This document shows, in pieces, positions 54,845 to 64,000 of a DNA stretch of 64,000 nt. Where the stretch lies: positions 124,001 to 188,000 of the forward strand of contig JAMAHW010000022.1 of the NCBI GenBank assembly GCA_023627715.1, in the 5' to 3' direction. Made by a program: the position numbers and the translations under genes. Each line of letters starts with the position of its first letter. The stretch's first letter is position 1. The stretch is from Periconia sp. R9002 (taxonomy: Eukaryota > Ascomycota > Dothideomycetes > Pleosporales > Periconiaceae). A model generated the notes under the pieces. It was not told the origin of the DNA and made no database searches. It saw only the letters and a program-made list of their open reading frames with translations.

Positions 54845-56953
54845 CTAGATACCAAAGTGTGCCCTCCTGGCCCTCTCCTTTTTCCTCTCTTTTTCCCAAA
54901 TTTCATCCCAATCTTGAACTCTCTTCAGTTCCGCCTCCAACTCCTTGATCCTCTGGCGCTCAGAAGCCTTCTTCGCCCGTCTCGCAGCCTCTTTCGCTTT
55001 CTCAACCTCCTCGCGCTGTACCACGCCCGTGATCTTGCGCTCGAAGATTTCTGGATCTACGCGACGGCTTGTCTCCCTGTAGAACGCGTCAGCGATGCGC
55101 TGGAATGTGTGATCACCGTCGCCGCGCAGGATGCCAGAGAGGGCTTTGAGGTCATCCCTATCGAAAGTTTTGTCGGGATGCAGGATTACAACACCCTTGG
55201 GAAGGTTAAGATTAGTGTTTTTGTCTTGGGGGCGGGCTGTAGAGATGGATGAGGAGGACGTGTTTGAAGTAGATTGCGTCGAAATGGTAGACGAGGAGGA
55301 TGCCCAGGAAGAACCGGAAGTGGACGAACCAGTAGTGGAAGAAGAAGACGAAGAAGAGGAAGATGATGAAGAATGAGAGGTTGTAGAGGACGACAACGAT
55401 GATGTTGATTTCTTCGATCGAGCCTCATCTTTGTGATCCCGAGATTCCTTATCTCTGTGTCTGTCGCGCTTCTTCTTCTCGTCCTTCTCTTCCGACTCTT
55501 TTTCCTCCTCCTTTCGCTTGTTCTTGGCATCTTCGTCATTCTTGTGGTGACGGTGTGAGTGTCGATCATGCCGATGGTGCTTGGAGCTTCGGAGCTTTTC
55601 CTTGTCACCCTCATCGCCCTTGTCGTGACGGTGCGAATGTCGATCATGATGGCGATGTTTCGAACTTCGGTGTTTCTCCTGGTCTTGACTCTTCGCAACA
55701 CCAGCCTTTCCACAGTGCTTGCATCCGAACACACAGCGTTTGCACTTCTTGTCGCCTTTCTCATCTCCGGATTTGTTCTCAGACTTCGTTCCGTCACCGA
55801 AATCCCAGCCTGTAGCTTCGTCACTACCCTTCTTTTCTTCGCTCTTCGAATTTCCACTGGAAGATTTGTTATCAGCCCCCCAGCTATCATTCCAGCCATT
55901 TGAATTGTCTTTGGGCTCATCATTTGTGTCGTTGTTGGCCCAACTCTCCGCCCAGGCACCTTGATCGCCACCTGAAGTAGTCTTGTTGTCCGCGTCGCCA
56001 TTCTTGGAGGACTTCTTATCGGCATCCCCGGTATCCCATGTATCACCACCATTGTTCCAAGCAACTCCAGCATTATTGTCGTTGCTAGAGTCGTTCCATG
56101 TATTTTGCCATGCATCGCCGGCGTTGTTGTCAGTTGCGCCCCATCCATTGTCGTCTTCTTTCTTTTCATCCTCAGCATTGTCCTTCTTCTCATCTTCAGC
56201 ATTGTCTTTCTTCTCATCCTCGGCTTTGCCTTTCTTTTCGCCCTTCTTGCCCTTGCTGCCCTTATCACCACCGCCCGCCTTTGGCGCAACCCAACCTTCT
56301 GGTTTGATCTGACTCCACCGACCTTTACACATCCCGTCATTCCTGCCAACCTTTTCTGCAATCTCTTTCCAAGACATGTTCGTGGGTGCGTTCTTCAATT
56401 CCAGGAGCTTTGCGTCCTCCTCCTTTGTGAAGTTCATTGGGTTATCCTTTCCTTTTTTGCCTTTTTTATCCTTGTTATTGTTATTTTCGTTATCGGGGCG
56501 AACGGATTCCTTCTTAGAAGCTTTCGCGGAGTTTGCGGGCGAAGGAAATATGTCACCTATGCCTCCGAACACATCCTCACTTGGGGCAGCCGCTGATTTT
56601 TTCGATTTGCGCTTCTCTTTTGCAGCAGCTAGCTCTTTTGCGGCAGCTACCAAATCAAGGTTCTCTTTCGTCAAGCTGGGCTTCACTACGCGTGATCGGC
56701 CTTTGCCGGAAAGAGAGCCTCGACGGCCATCACTGGCAATGTATTCGACTAAACCGCCGGGTTGCTCCAACTGTTGATTTCAAGTTAGCGAAATTGAGAA
56801 GTACAGCTGGGAGGGGTTCTTAGTTACCACGGCCTTGTAGGAATTTGCGGGCGGGGGAAATGGTGAGCGTGGTTTGAATGGCGTCTTGGACAAGCCGAGA
56901 GCGTAGGCCCTGGAAATGCGCTCCTTCTCGGGGTCAAACAAATGAAGCCCCAT
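54845..56953 (-). CDS. Low-complexity nuclear protein with SANT/Myb-like domain (683 aa)
   Basis: Exons 56953-56828 and 56770-54845; the 57-bp phase-0 intron runs GTAACT to CAACAG. The short first exon gives M-G-L-H-L-F-D-P-E-K-E-R, and the second starts L-E-Q-P-G-G-L-V-E-Y. Residues about 155-205 form a SANT/Myb-like domain (F-T-K-E-E-D-A-K-L-L-E-L-K, M-S-W-K-E-I-A-E-K-V-G-R-N, C-K-G-R-W). Then come Asp/Asn/Trp-rich, His/Arg-rich and Ser-only stretches built from short repeats. The last about 130 residues are ordered again: V-V-I-L-H-P-D-K-T-F-D-R-D-D-L-K-A-L, R-V-D-P-E-I-F and a charged coiled coil to the end. Probably a chromatin- or DNA-associated protein; exact role unknown. An unusual feature is the near absence of stops in two frames across the repeats. 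Confidence 0.8.
55541..55696 (-). repeat. Imperfect 78-bp tandem duplication coding His/Arg-rich units
   Basis: Two copies, starting near 55541 and 55619, encode S-S-K-H-x-H/R-H-D-R-H-S-H-R-H units in the SANT-domain protein. The copies differ at scattered, mostly third, positions, so the repeat is not recent. Confidence 0.65.
56159..56230 (-). repeat. Three 24-bp tandem units coding A-E-D-E-K-K-D-N
   Basis: Units at 56159-56182, 56183-56206 and 56207-56230 are near identical. Each encodes eight residues, so length changes keep frame. Part of the acidic linker of the SANT-domain protein. Confidence 0.8.
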
Positions 56954-58388
56954 GGCGACAACGATGGAATGATTGCAGTTTCCAGCAAATATCTAGTGCA
57001 GGCAGTGTTAGCTATGCGCGCGAGGAATTCGCAAACGGTGGGGGTGTGGAAGGAATTGGGAGGGAAGGCGGGCAGTGCGTCGCAAATCGATCGGGTCGAG
57101 GACTGGCGGCGCACAGATCTTGAGTCGAGGAGAGAGTGAGTGAATGGGAAGGTGCGTTTGCGGGCAACTCTTGGCGCCCGCAGCAGCGGACCACTGGTGA
57201 TGAGTGAGGTCACAACAAGGCACGCATGGGTCTTGCTTTGATCTTAACCTCTAGTCTCTTGACATGTTTGTGCAACATTCCCGTAATTCCCTGCAGACCC
57301 CCTACTTTTCTCGAATTGATATGGATAAAAGCATGTTCTTGGTGGCTGTATGCAAAGCTGAGAAAGTAGAACGATATATTCTGGAAATATTGTACTGCGC
57401 ACAAGATTAAAGCTTCTATGATACCCGAATCGACTGCATGGGTTGAATAAACCGCCGTTAATCCAACTCTCCTTTTCTCATTTCCATTGAGGCAGATGCG
57501 AACATAGAAGGCATCTGATATAGGAGTATATCTATGCTCAGATGTTATGTGATTCATTTGTCAAAACTAGCCCTATATTGTGGGACCAAGTTAGCCATAA
57601 GCAACCAAGGTGGTTACAGAAAATAACCAGTGACTTAATATGCTCTGATATATGATATCCCGATCCCAACGACTCTGTACCTACGTTTTGTGGCTGGCAT
57701 AGCGATAGCATGGCTGCTGTACTCGTCCGGCAACATGTTGATTAGTGTATAGTTATTGCGAATGCTTTGGAGACGGCCACACGAGCTCCATTCGCCGAAG
57801 CAATCGATGAGTTACTATGTGTGTCAAACAACTCTTGTTGAACCGCTACTCATGCAGTTGACATGTGCGCAGATCTGCTACAACTTGAAATCGCGACTTC
57901 TCCTGCCAGAGAATGTTAACCTATTTATGGAACAGAGTCAACTCTTTTAATTGCATGAGCATTGCCTAGTTTCAAAAGAAAGGATCAGTTCAAGATGGTA
58001 AATTGTACAACCGGGTCATTCAAGTTTACTCCGGAGTTCTCTCTACAATAAAGTCACGCCAATGCTGTGAACCGGTGGCTTTGGAGGACACATTGAGAAA
58101 TACGCAAAGCAGCAATACCAAGCTTCCAGAATTTGCGTACAGCATTCCTTGAACTGTAAATTGTCAATAAATATCAAGTGGTGGGGAAGTCGTCCATACA
58201 GACATGAGATGAAGTCCAACGCGGAGCCCGGCGAAACCATTTCCCCGGGACGTTGCGGGCTTCCAGCGTGGCATCACCGAGACCTAGGACCCTTGAAACT
58301 TAAGTCGCAAGCACGACTCGACTCGACTGAACGAACCTCCAAACCTCCCCGAACAGGTCCAATTCGCCAGAAAACAACACCACGCGCG
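56954..58388. other. Intergenic region between divergent genes, no gene seen
   Basis: About 1.4 kb. Frames of up to 129 codons occur near 56.8-57.2 kb on the minus strand but overlap the first exon of the SANT gene in another frame. The rest is AT-rich with nothing recognisable. The EMP24 leader (58260-58388) is C-rich. Confidence 0.5.
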
Positions 58389-59137
58389 ATGTTGTTCCCG
58401 TCCTTCGGCCTGCTCGCCGTTGCGAGCAGCATCCTCTCCCTTTCCGCCGCACACAACATCCAGATGAAAGCTCACATGCGCGAATGCTTCCACGAGCAAC
58501 TGCACAAGGACGATACCATGACGGTCACATTTCAGGTCGGCGACCGGGAATTCGGTGGAAGCGGGGATCTGAATCTTGAATTCTGGGTACGAGGATAATC
58601 TGGACCCGCCGTATGGAGAAAGGTGTGGGTTGTTGTACTCACTTATTCGACAGATTGAGACTCCGGCAAAACACTTCCAGGTCCACCAGAAAGGCGTGTC
58701 TTCGGGCGACCACTCCTTCACCGCGCAGGAGGACGGAAAGTACACGTACTGCTTCAGCAACGAGCACTGGGGCGCAAACACAAAGGAAGTTTCGTTCAAC
58801 GTCCACGGCATTGTCTACGTCCCGGAGTCGGAGGCACCCAAGGACCCGCTCGAGGTGGAGGGTACGTCAAAACTACACACACGGCGAGTGTTGCTTATAC
58901 AAGGTGGCTGACGGTGGACTAGTTCGATCTCTTTCGGAGCTCGTGGCCCAGGTCAAGGACGAGCAGAGCTACATCGTGGTCCGCGAGCGTATGCACCGCA
59001 ACACGGCCGAAAGCACAAACTCGCGCGTCAAGTGGTGGAGCATCTTCCAGCTCATCGTCGTCGGCGGCGAGGGCATTTTCCAGGTCTGGTGGCTCAAGAG
59101 GTTCTTCGAGGTGCGCCCCGGAAGCAAAACCTGGTAA
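58389..59137 (+). CDS. EMP24: p24 family COPII cargo receptor, Emp24 (p24 beta)
   Basis: Exons 58389-58586, 58654-58861 and 58923-59137 (206 aa). Introns are 67 bp (phase 0, GTACGA) and 61 bp (phase 1, GTACGT). Emp24 cycles between ER and Golgi and sorts GPI-anchored and other secretory proteins into COPII vesicles. The signal peptide is about residues 1-21 (hydrophobic, ending S-L-S-A-A). The GOLD domain has the disulfide pair Cys in R-E-C-F-H-E and Y-C-F-S-N-E. A luminal coiled coil, a single transmembrane helix (W-W-S-I-F-Q-L-I-V-V-G-G) and a short tail L-K-R-F-F-E-V-R follow. The double Phe is the COPII-binding signal and identifies the beta subfamily. The tail lacks the classic di-lysine COPI signal. 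Confidence 0.94.
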
Positions 59138-59740
59138 ATACTTAGTCACGCTTTGAGCGTTGTCTGACCTCTTGGAATAGGTGAAACGCATCGTATAAAT
59201 AAAACTTCCCCCGCATTGCGATTGGGGTGGGACTTCCTTTCTAGTGCTTCGAATACTGTGGTGTGTGGAGCCTTCCTACACACATATCCTCATCATCTCC
59301 TTTTCCGTGATATGCAACAGCGTAGCAATCACACACTTCATTTTGTTTTCCCATACCGGTCGGCGTTCAGCGGGAGGAATATAGCTAGCTAGAACCTTTG
59401 GAGTTGAGTCGGAAAGCCCAACGTTGTGGGGGTGCTGCTGCGATGTAACCATATCCCAAAAAGATTCCCGAATGAATGAATTTACAAAGTTCAGCAAGGC
59501 GCAACGTGGAGATGAATGCAAGAGTGGATGTATTTATCAATCAGAAACAAGTTAGATAACCTTGAGAACTGGCTTCTCAACTAACCGTGAAAAAGAAGTC
59601 CTGCAACTACAACTACAACCACACCTTCCATTCCCATCCCAAACACGGCAAATTCCCCCTCCCTTCTTCGATAGGGCACTCGATGAGATCAAACAATCCA
59701 ACAGAATCCGTATACACACCCTTCTTTACTTCTTCCTGCT
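59138..59740. other. Convergent intergenic interval, no gene seen
   Basis: About 600 bp between the 3' ends of EMP24 and the large minus-strand gene. A plus-strand frame running on from 59562 lies antisense to that gene's Ser/Thr-rich end and is a shadow. Confidence 0.55.
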
Positions 59741-62413
59741 TTACTCAACACTCCCCTTCGCATCTCCAACCCTCAAGCTTTCAACATCCTTCTCGATTCC
59801 CAAACTCTTCTTATCGTTACCCTTATCCACCGCGGAAGAAGAAGAAGCCACCTTCTTCCCACTCCTGGGCCGTCTCTTCTTCCCTCCTTTCCCGCCGCTG
59901 CCGGCGCCCTCAGTTACGGGCGGCGCATCGCGGACCCAGCGCGATATAGCTTCCGCGCGCTCCGTCGAGATGGGATACTCGCGGCCATCGTCCTGGGCCC
60001 AGCGTTTGGGGGCCGTGGTCGTGGAAGACGACGAGGCGGTGGCGGAGGGCGTGGTTGGAGTCGGTGTGCGCGAGGGGGACGAATTCTGCGTTCCGTTTGT
60101 AGTTGTCGACAACGTTGCAGAGTTGGATTGGGTGGAGCTGGTGGTCGTCGTAGAGGATGACGAGACGGAGGCGGCGGCGGCAGCGCGCGATTCGGCCTCT
60201 TCGTCCTCGCGGAAGCGACGCTCACGGGCGCGGACGGCGCGCTGGAAGCTTTCTTCGTCTACGACGCGTTCGTCGGCTAGGGCTTCGAGGATGGCTTCAT
60301 GCTTTTGACGCTCACGCTTCTGGGATTCGGTTTCGGGGCGTGGAGAGTTGGGTCTGGCGCCGCCTTTTCCTGCGCCGTTGACGCCATCGTATGATGCGGC
60401 ACCGGAGGTTTTTCCTTGACCGGGGAGCGGTGCGGGTCGACAGAGGGTTTCCCAGGAGGAGCTGAGGCCGATCCAGTTCCCGGCGCGACGGAGCACTTCG
60501 ATCCAGTCGGCTCGCGCAGGGCTGCGTGCTGCGAGGAAGATGGGGTAGCCGTCGCAAACCCGGGCGAGGCGGGCAGCGTTGTGAGCATGGCGTTGAAGTT
60601 CCTTGGGGGTTGTTTGCACGAGCGCGTGGCAGAGAAGCAAGGAGTGCAGCGCGTCGGTGAGGAGTGGGTGGTAAGTGATACTCTCGTGGCCGTCGGCGAA
60701 GGCGGCGGCAGCAGCTGAGGCTGCGGATTCGGCTGCTGTTCTTGGTGTTGGCTGCGGATAGGGGGGTAGAGAGGCGGGCGGTGCCGAGTCGAAGAGTTGG
60801 GAAACTTTGAAGATCTCTGGGGGTGGGAGTTTGGGCCATGATGCACGGTCTGCGTTATTTCCCCGTTGACCTCGATGCGGCACAAGGGCTTCGGAGATGG
60901 GGGTGGAATTGGCGTCTGTGGACGAGGAAGGAGACGAATCGAGTAGACGGTTTAAAGGCTGTTTGAGACTATCAGTGGTGTTGGTGAATGCGCCATTCGC
61001 GGTCCCGCCTAGACGACGAAGAAACTCTTCAGCTACTTCGGCGGAGATACCAGGCGTGTAGTCGAAATGGCTGAGGAATGCGGTATAGTCTCGTAGAGCC
61101 CGTTTCGCATTCTGGCGGACTTGCTTGCGAGCTTCAGCTCGGCGACGATTTCCTTCCGCCTCCTCTGGAGTTTCAGGAGTAGGTTCCTCTCCAGCCGCGA
61201 TTTGGCCATCCCGTTTTGCTTTTGCTTCTTCTGCTTCTTGCAGGCCGTCCAAAGCGGTATGGACATGTTGGCAGGCTATCGTGAAGTAGACTCCAGCGCG
61301 GTGGAAGAGTAATTGGCTTTCTAGAGAATTCGGCTGATCTTCGTCTGGAATTTTAACCTCCTGTCTCCAATCTCGACCATGCTGCTCCTGCGCAGATCTT
61401 GCTAAAACCAATTGGTCGTTTCCAGCGCGGTGTTGGGCCGTATTGTAGCGGGCCGTGCGGAGAGCGTCGGTCAGATCCTGAGCTGAGTTCACATAATCCT
61501 CCTTAAATATACGGGTCAGCGCTCGAGTGCGCCTGGGGGGTCCGTCATTGGGGTTTTCGGCGATGATTTGATTCAAAGTATCCAAAGGGGTACACTGCGC
61601 CATCATGCGCGAAGGTATCTTCTCGTGAAAAAAATGCACGTACTTTGCATCGACATGATTGGGGTTTCTCTGTAGCACGAATTGGGCCACATCTTCCAGG
61701 GTGGATGCCGCCTGCATGGTGGCTACACTTGCCGCGATTTCGTCCAAATGATATGCTTGACTCAGCTTTGTCGTGGCCAGTTCCCGCATGCGATGTTTCC
61801 GCTCTCTGCTCAGCTTGGTATTCCCACCGCCGCCCCCGTATCCAATGCCCAAGGCGGCAGCATTTCCCAGCATTCCATTTCCAGCATTCAGCGAGTTGCT
61901 GAGGGCTTGAGAGGTGAGACCACTGGTGGCGCGCACAGCGAGATTGGTAGCTTCATCGACGGCCTTGCGAATCTTGACGAGGTCGTAGAAGACGGCGGGG
62001 TCAATGGGATGGGGCCGCGGGGAGAGGTAGTTACTGTGGGCGAGAGATTCGAGGACTTCGGGTGGCAATTGCAGCCACGGGCCGTGAAAGGAAGAGATAT
62101 AGCGCCAATGTCTGCACAGCGCAATCGACTGGTTAGCAAAATTTCTCGGTAAAAGAGAAAAGATAAGTGCAGTGGTGGTGGATATAATGGGGTAGGGTAT
62201 GAGCGTGAGTATGCAAAGCAGAAAATCTGCGACGTGCCTCCCGAGAACTCACTTGTTGCGACAGATGATGAGGGCCGACGTTGAAGGCTCACCTGCACCT
62301 GTACCAGCAGCACTGGATGGTGCGGAAGAGGGAGTTGGAGTAGATGTGGGCGTGGACGAGGGGCTGCTGGCCGTGGTATCTGTCTGGGCGGCGTTCTTCT
62401 TCTTCCGCGCCAT
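59741..62413 (-). CDS. Conserved fungal protein of unknown function, helical, TPR-like (843 aa)
   Basis: Exons 62413-62253 and 62111-59741; the 141-bp phase-2 intron (GTGAGT...TGCAG) restores A-L-I-I-C-R-N-K-H-W-R-Y-I-S-S-F-H-G-P-W. The N-terminal about 45 residues are basic, then Thr/Ser/Pro-rich. The following region, W-L-Q-L-P-P-E-V-L-E-S-L-A, is well ordered. Long helical stretches at about 180-340 contain V-A-Q-F-V-L-Q-R-N-P-N-H-V-D-A-K and L-L-F-H-R-A-G-V-Y-F-T-I-A-C, typical of TPR-like solenoids. A second helical block (P-L-L-T-D-A-L-H-S-L-L-L-C-H-A-L) precedes a disordered Ser/Thr-rich, Lys-rich tail. I recognise it as a recurrent protein in filamentous fungi, but know no proven role. 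The start ATG has a good context and is the first in its frame. Confidence 0.85.
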
Positions 62414-64000
62414 GATTTGTTTCCAATCCGGCGATGCAGCGCACGGAGGGAAGGTGGGATGGACGAGGACAGTGCTGTTGTTGTTACTGGAGCTGTTTTG
62501 GTCCGTCCATTACGCGGTCGCCGGTAGCTTGGTATGAATGTCTTGTCCTGGCCAAGGCCAAAAAAAAGTTCAGAATATGGGGTAGAGGTTGGTTAGGCGG
62601 GCTGTAGCTTACTGCCGCCGCGGTTAATGCGATGCACGTACATTGAATTAACCTTCGCTTTGTCAATGCGCTCACTCACTTGGCGTGCGCCGACAAGACA
62701 ATCAGATCATGCATCTGCCAACTGGGAATTCTGGCCATCAGCGAATAGAATCTAGATGGATGCTTTCATCCGCTGCCCAGGCGGGTTGTTCCGACCCCGG
62801 CAACTCTTTCATGTTTGTCTCCATGAGCCTTGGTCTTTTCTTTGTTCTTCGTGGAATGCCGACCCATCAAAGTCGACTTCATTTGAATCCATATCGTGGC
62901 TATCAAAACAATTTTAGCGCCTGCCTGTATAAAACGATACGGTATTTCTCACAGGCTTTGTCCAATCTTCGTTATCCCCTCACAACGGCGTCGCCAATGA
63001 ACTCGTCCTCATGATTCATTAACCATTCATGGATGACTCATCATGTCACGTGCCCTTGCCAACGCTAGAAGCATTCAAGTTGATCCCAACAATGTTGTCT
63101 CAACACCACTCCATCTCGATTCGTCCATCTTCGTCATAAGTGGTTCCATACGTGACCCTGGGGCTAGCAATCTTACCTGCCCTTCTGCTTTGTATGGGCA
63201 CTATCAAGTCCTCAAAAACGATCAAGCCATCAATCGTCCGTATCGCGATTCGCAACAAAATACTTGATTGATACATTTCAATGGGTACATGTGCTAATCC
63301 CAAAGACTTATGAGTTATCTACGTCTCAATCCACGGTCGCACCTTTTCCCAGATCCAACCTTTCCTGCATCTATCCTACATGTACCTACCTAGGTATATA
63401 TGTAGGTATTCGTCCGTTCGGGCTGCGGGAACAATTGGCTACCGGTGACGTGGCCCCGAGTCGGCTTCGCAGCTTCCTCGTCCAGATGTCGTTCCTATCT
63501 CGGGGCTATCTAGGTCCGTGTCGGACATTTGACAAATAATTCTCGGGATTGCTGGCATGGCTGGCATGGCAATAAACGAGTATGCACACCAGCGCGTCAA
63601 TACCTACCCACCATCAGCCACTTGGAGCGCAAACCGTGTCGATGTCGATGCCCAGAGCATAGAAACGGTGCTCCCTCCTTGGGCCCACCACCCGAGATGC
63701 ACACTCAACTGCCACGTTCGCAAATCGATTCTCATCTCGCGGTAGTCCAGCAACCTCGATGAACTTCATGGCCATGTGACTGCCCCTGTGAACTTACCAA
63801 TTTCGGTATGAGGGTTGCGTCAGCTGCGCGCGTAAACGATCTCCAACCTGTGAGCACACTGCATGCATATTTCTAAGATTACCTTCGTCGCCCAGACTCG
63901 TGCTCGCCCGAGTTGCCATTTCGAAATATCATGTTTCACTCCGGTCAAATGATCCATACCATCGAAACAACTCTATCTTCACTTTCTCGGGTTTAGAGGC
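62414..64000. other. Terminal intergenic stretch, no gene seen
   Basis: About 1.6 kb to the window edge. Frames are all under 110 codons and overlap. A short inverted repeat, ACCTAC...GTAGGT, lies near 63385-63410. A CACGTG lies at about 63045. No exon with splice partners was found; a gene could begin beyond the window. Confidence 0.5.

Noticed and set aside
55186..56361. 391-codon frame on the same strand as the SANT-domain gene
   Set aside because: Repetitive codons such as GAC/AAG/GAT leave other frames open; the SANT frame has the conserved domains, the splice join and the family-like ends.
59562..60308. 248-codon plus-strand frame
   Set aside because: Antisense to the Ser/Thr-rich C-terminal end of the 843-residue protein; no domain.

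Overview
This window is nuclear DNA of a filamentous ascomycete (Pezizomycotina; Leotiomycetes or Dothideomycetes are my best guesses). The reasons are about two dozen protein genes on both strands, introns of mostly 47-110 bp with GT...AG ends and CTRAY-like branch sites, and protein families typical of these fungi: a HET-domain protein, a Zn2Cys6 regulator, an F-box protein, an asaB/CmcJ-type enzyme, a kinase-ankyrin protein and a fungal isomaltase-type GH13 enzyme. I found no rRNA, convincing tRNA, transposon, CRISPR array or virus. No gene is visibly cut by either window edge.

Layout. 0.3-6.1 kb: poorly characterised genes (an Asp/Ser-rich coiled-coil protein, a multi-exon hypothetical gene and a lone 287-codon frame). 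6.5-12.4 kb: housekeeping block with BCP1 and GMP synthase head to head, an epoxide hydrolase and a small hydrophilic LEA-like protein. 14-19 kb: a 1026-residue kinase with ankyrin repeats, and a coiled-coil protein that looks like a distant relative of the first gene in the window. 20.6-31 kb: a DUF3237 protein, an MFS efflux pump (with a GC-AG intron), an acidic tail-anchored protein, a zinc-finger-like basic protein and an SDR dehydrogenase. 31.3-37.8 kb: core nuclear machinery, namely an RRN6-like Pol I factor and kinetochore SPC25 (head to head) and a DHX35-type DEAH helicase. 38.5-44.6 kb: asaB/CmcJ-type enzyme, MUP1-like amino-acid permease, Zn2Cys6 regulator. 45.6-54.6 kb: F-box/Cys-rich protein, a membrane-anchored HET protein, a small membrane protein and an alpha-glucosidase whose active site suggests alpha-1,6 preference. 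54.8-62.4 kb: a SANT/Myb-like low-complexity protein, the p24 cargo receptor EMP24 and a large conserved fungal protein of unknown function. The last 1.6 kb shows no gene.

The genes mostly serve unrelated cell functions, as is normal for a fungal chromosome. Two neighbourhoods may be functional: the accessory stretch 42.9-54.6 kb (regulator, F-box, HET, membrane proteins, glucosidase), and the two divergent pairs of essential genes that share short promoters (BCP1/GUA1 and RRN6/SPC25). Exon joins were worked out by hand from splice consensus plus reading frame plus family knowledge. Joins that keep frame and restore a family motif are strong; the gene at 3.1-4.7 kb is only partly resolved.
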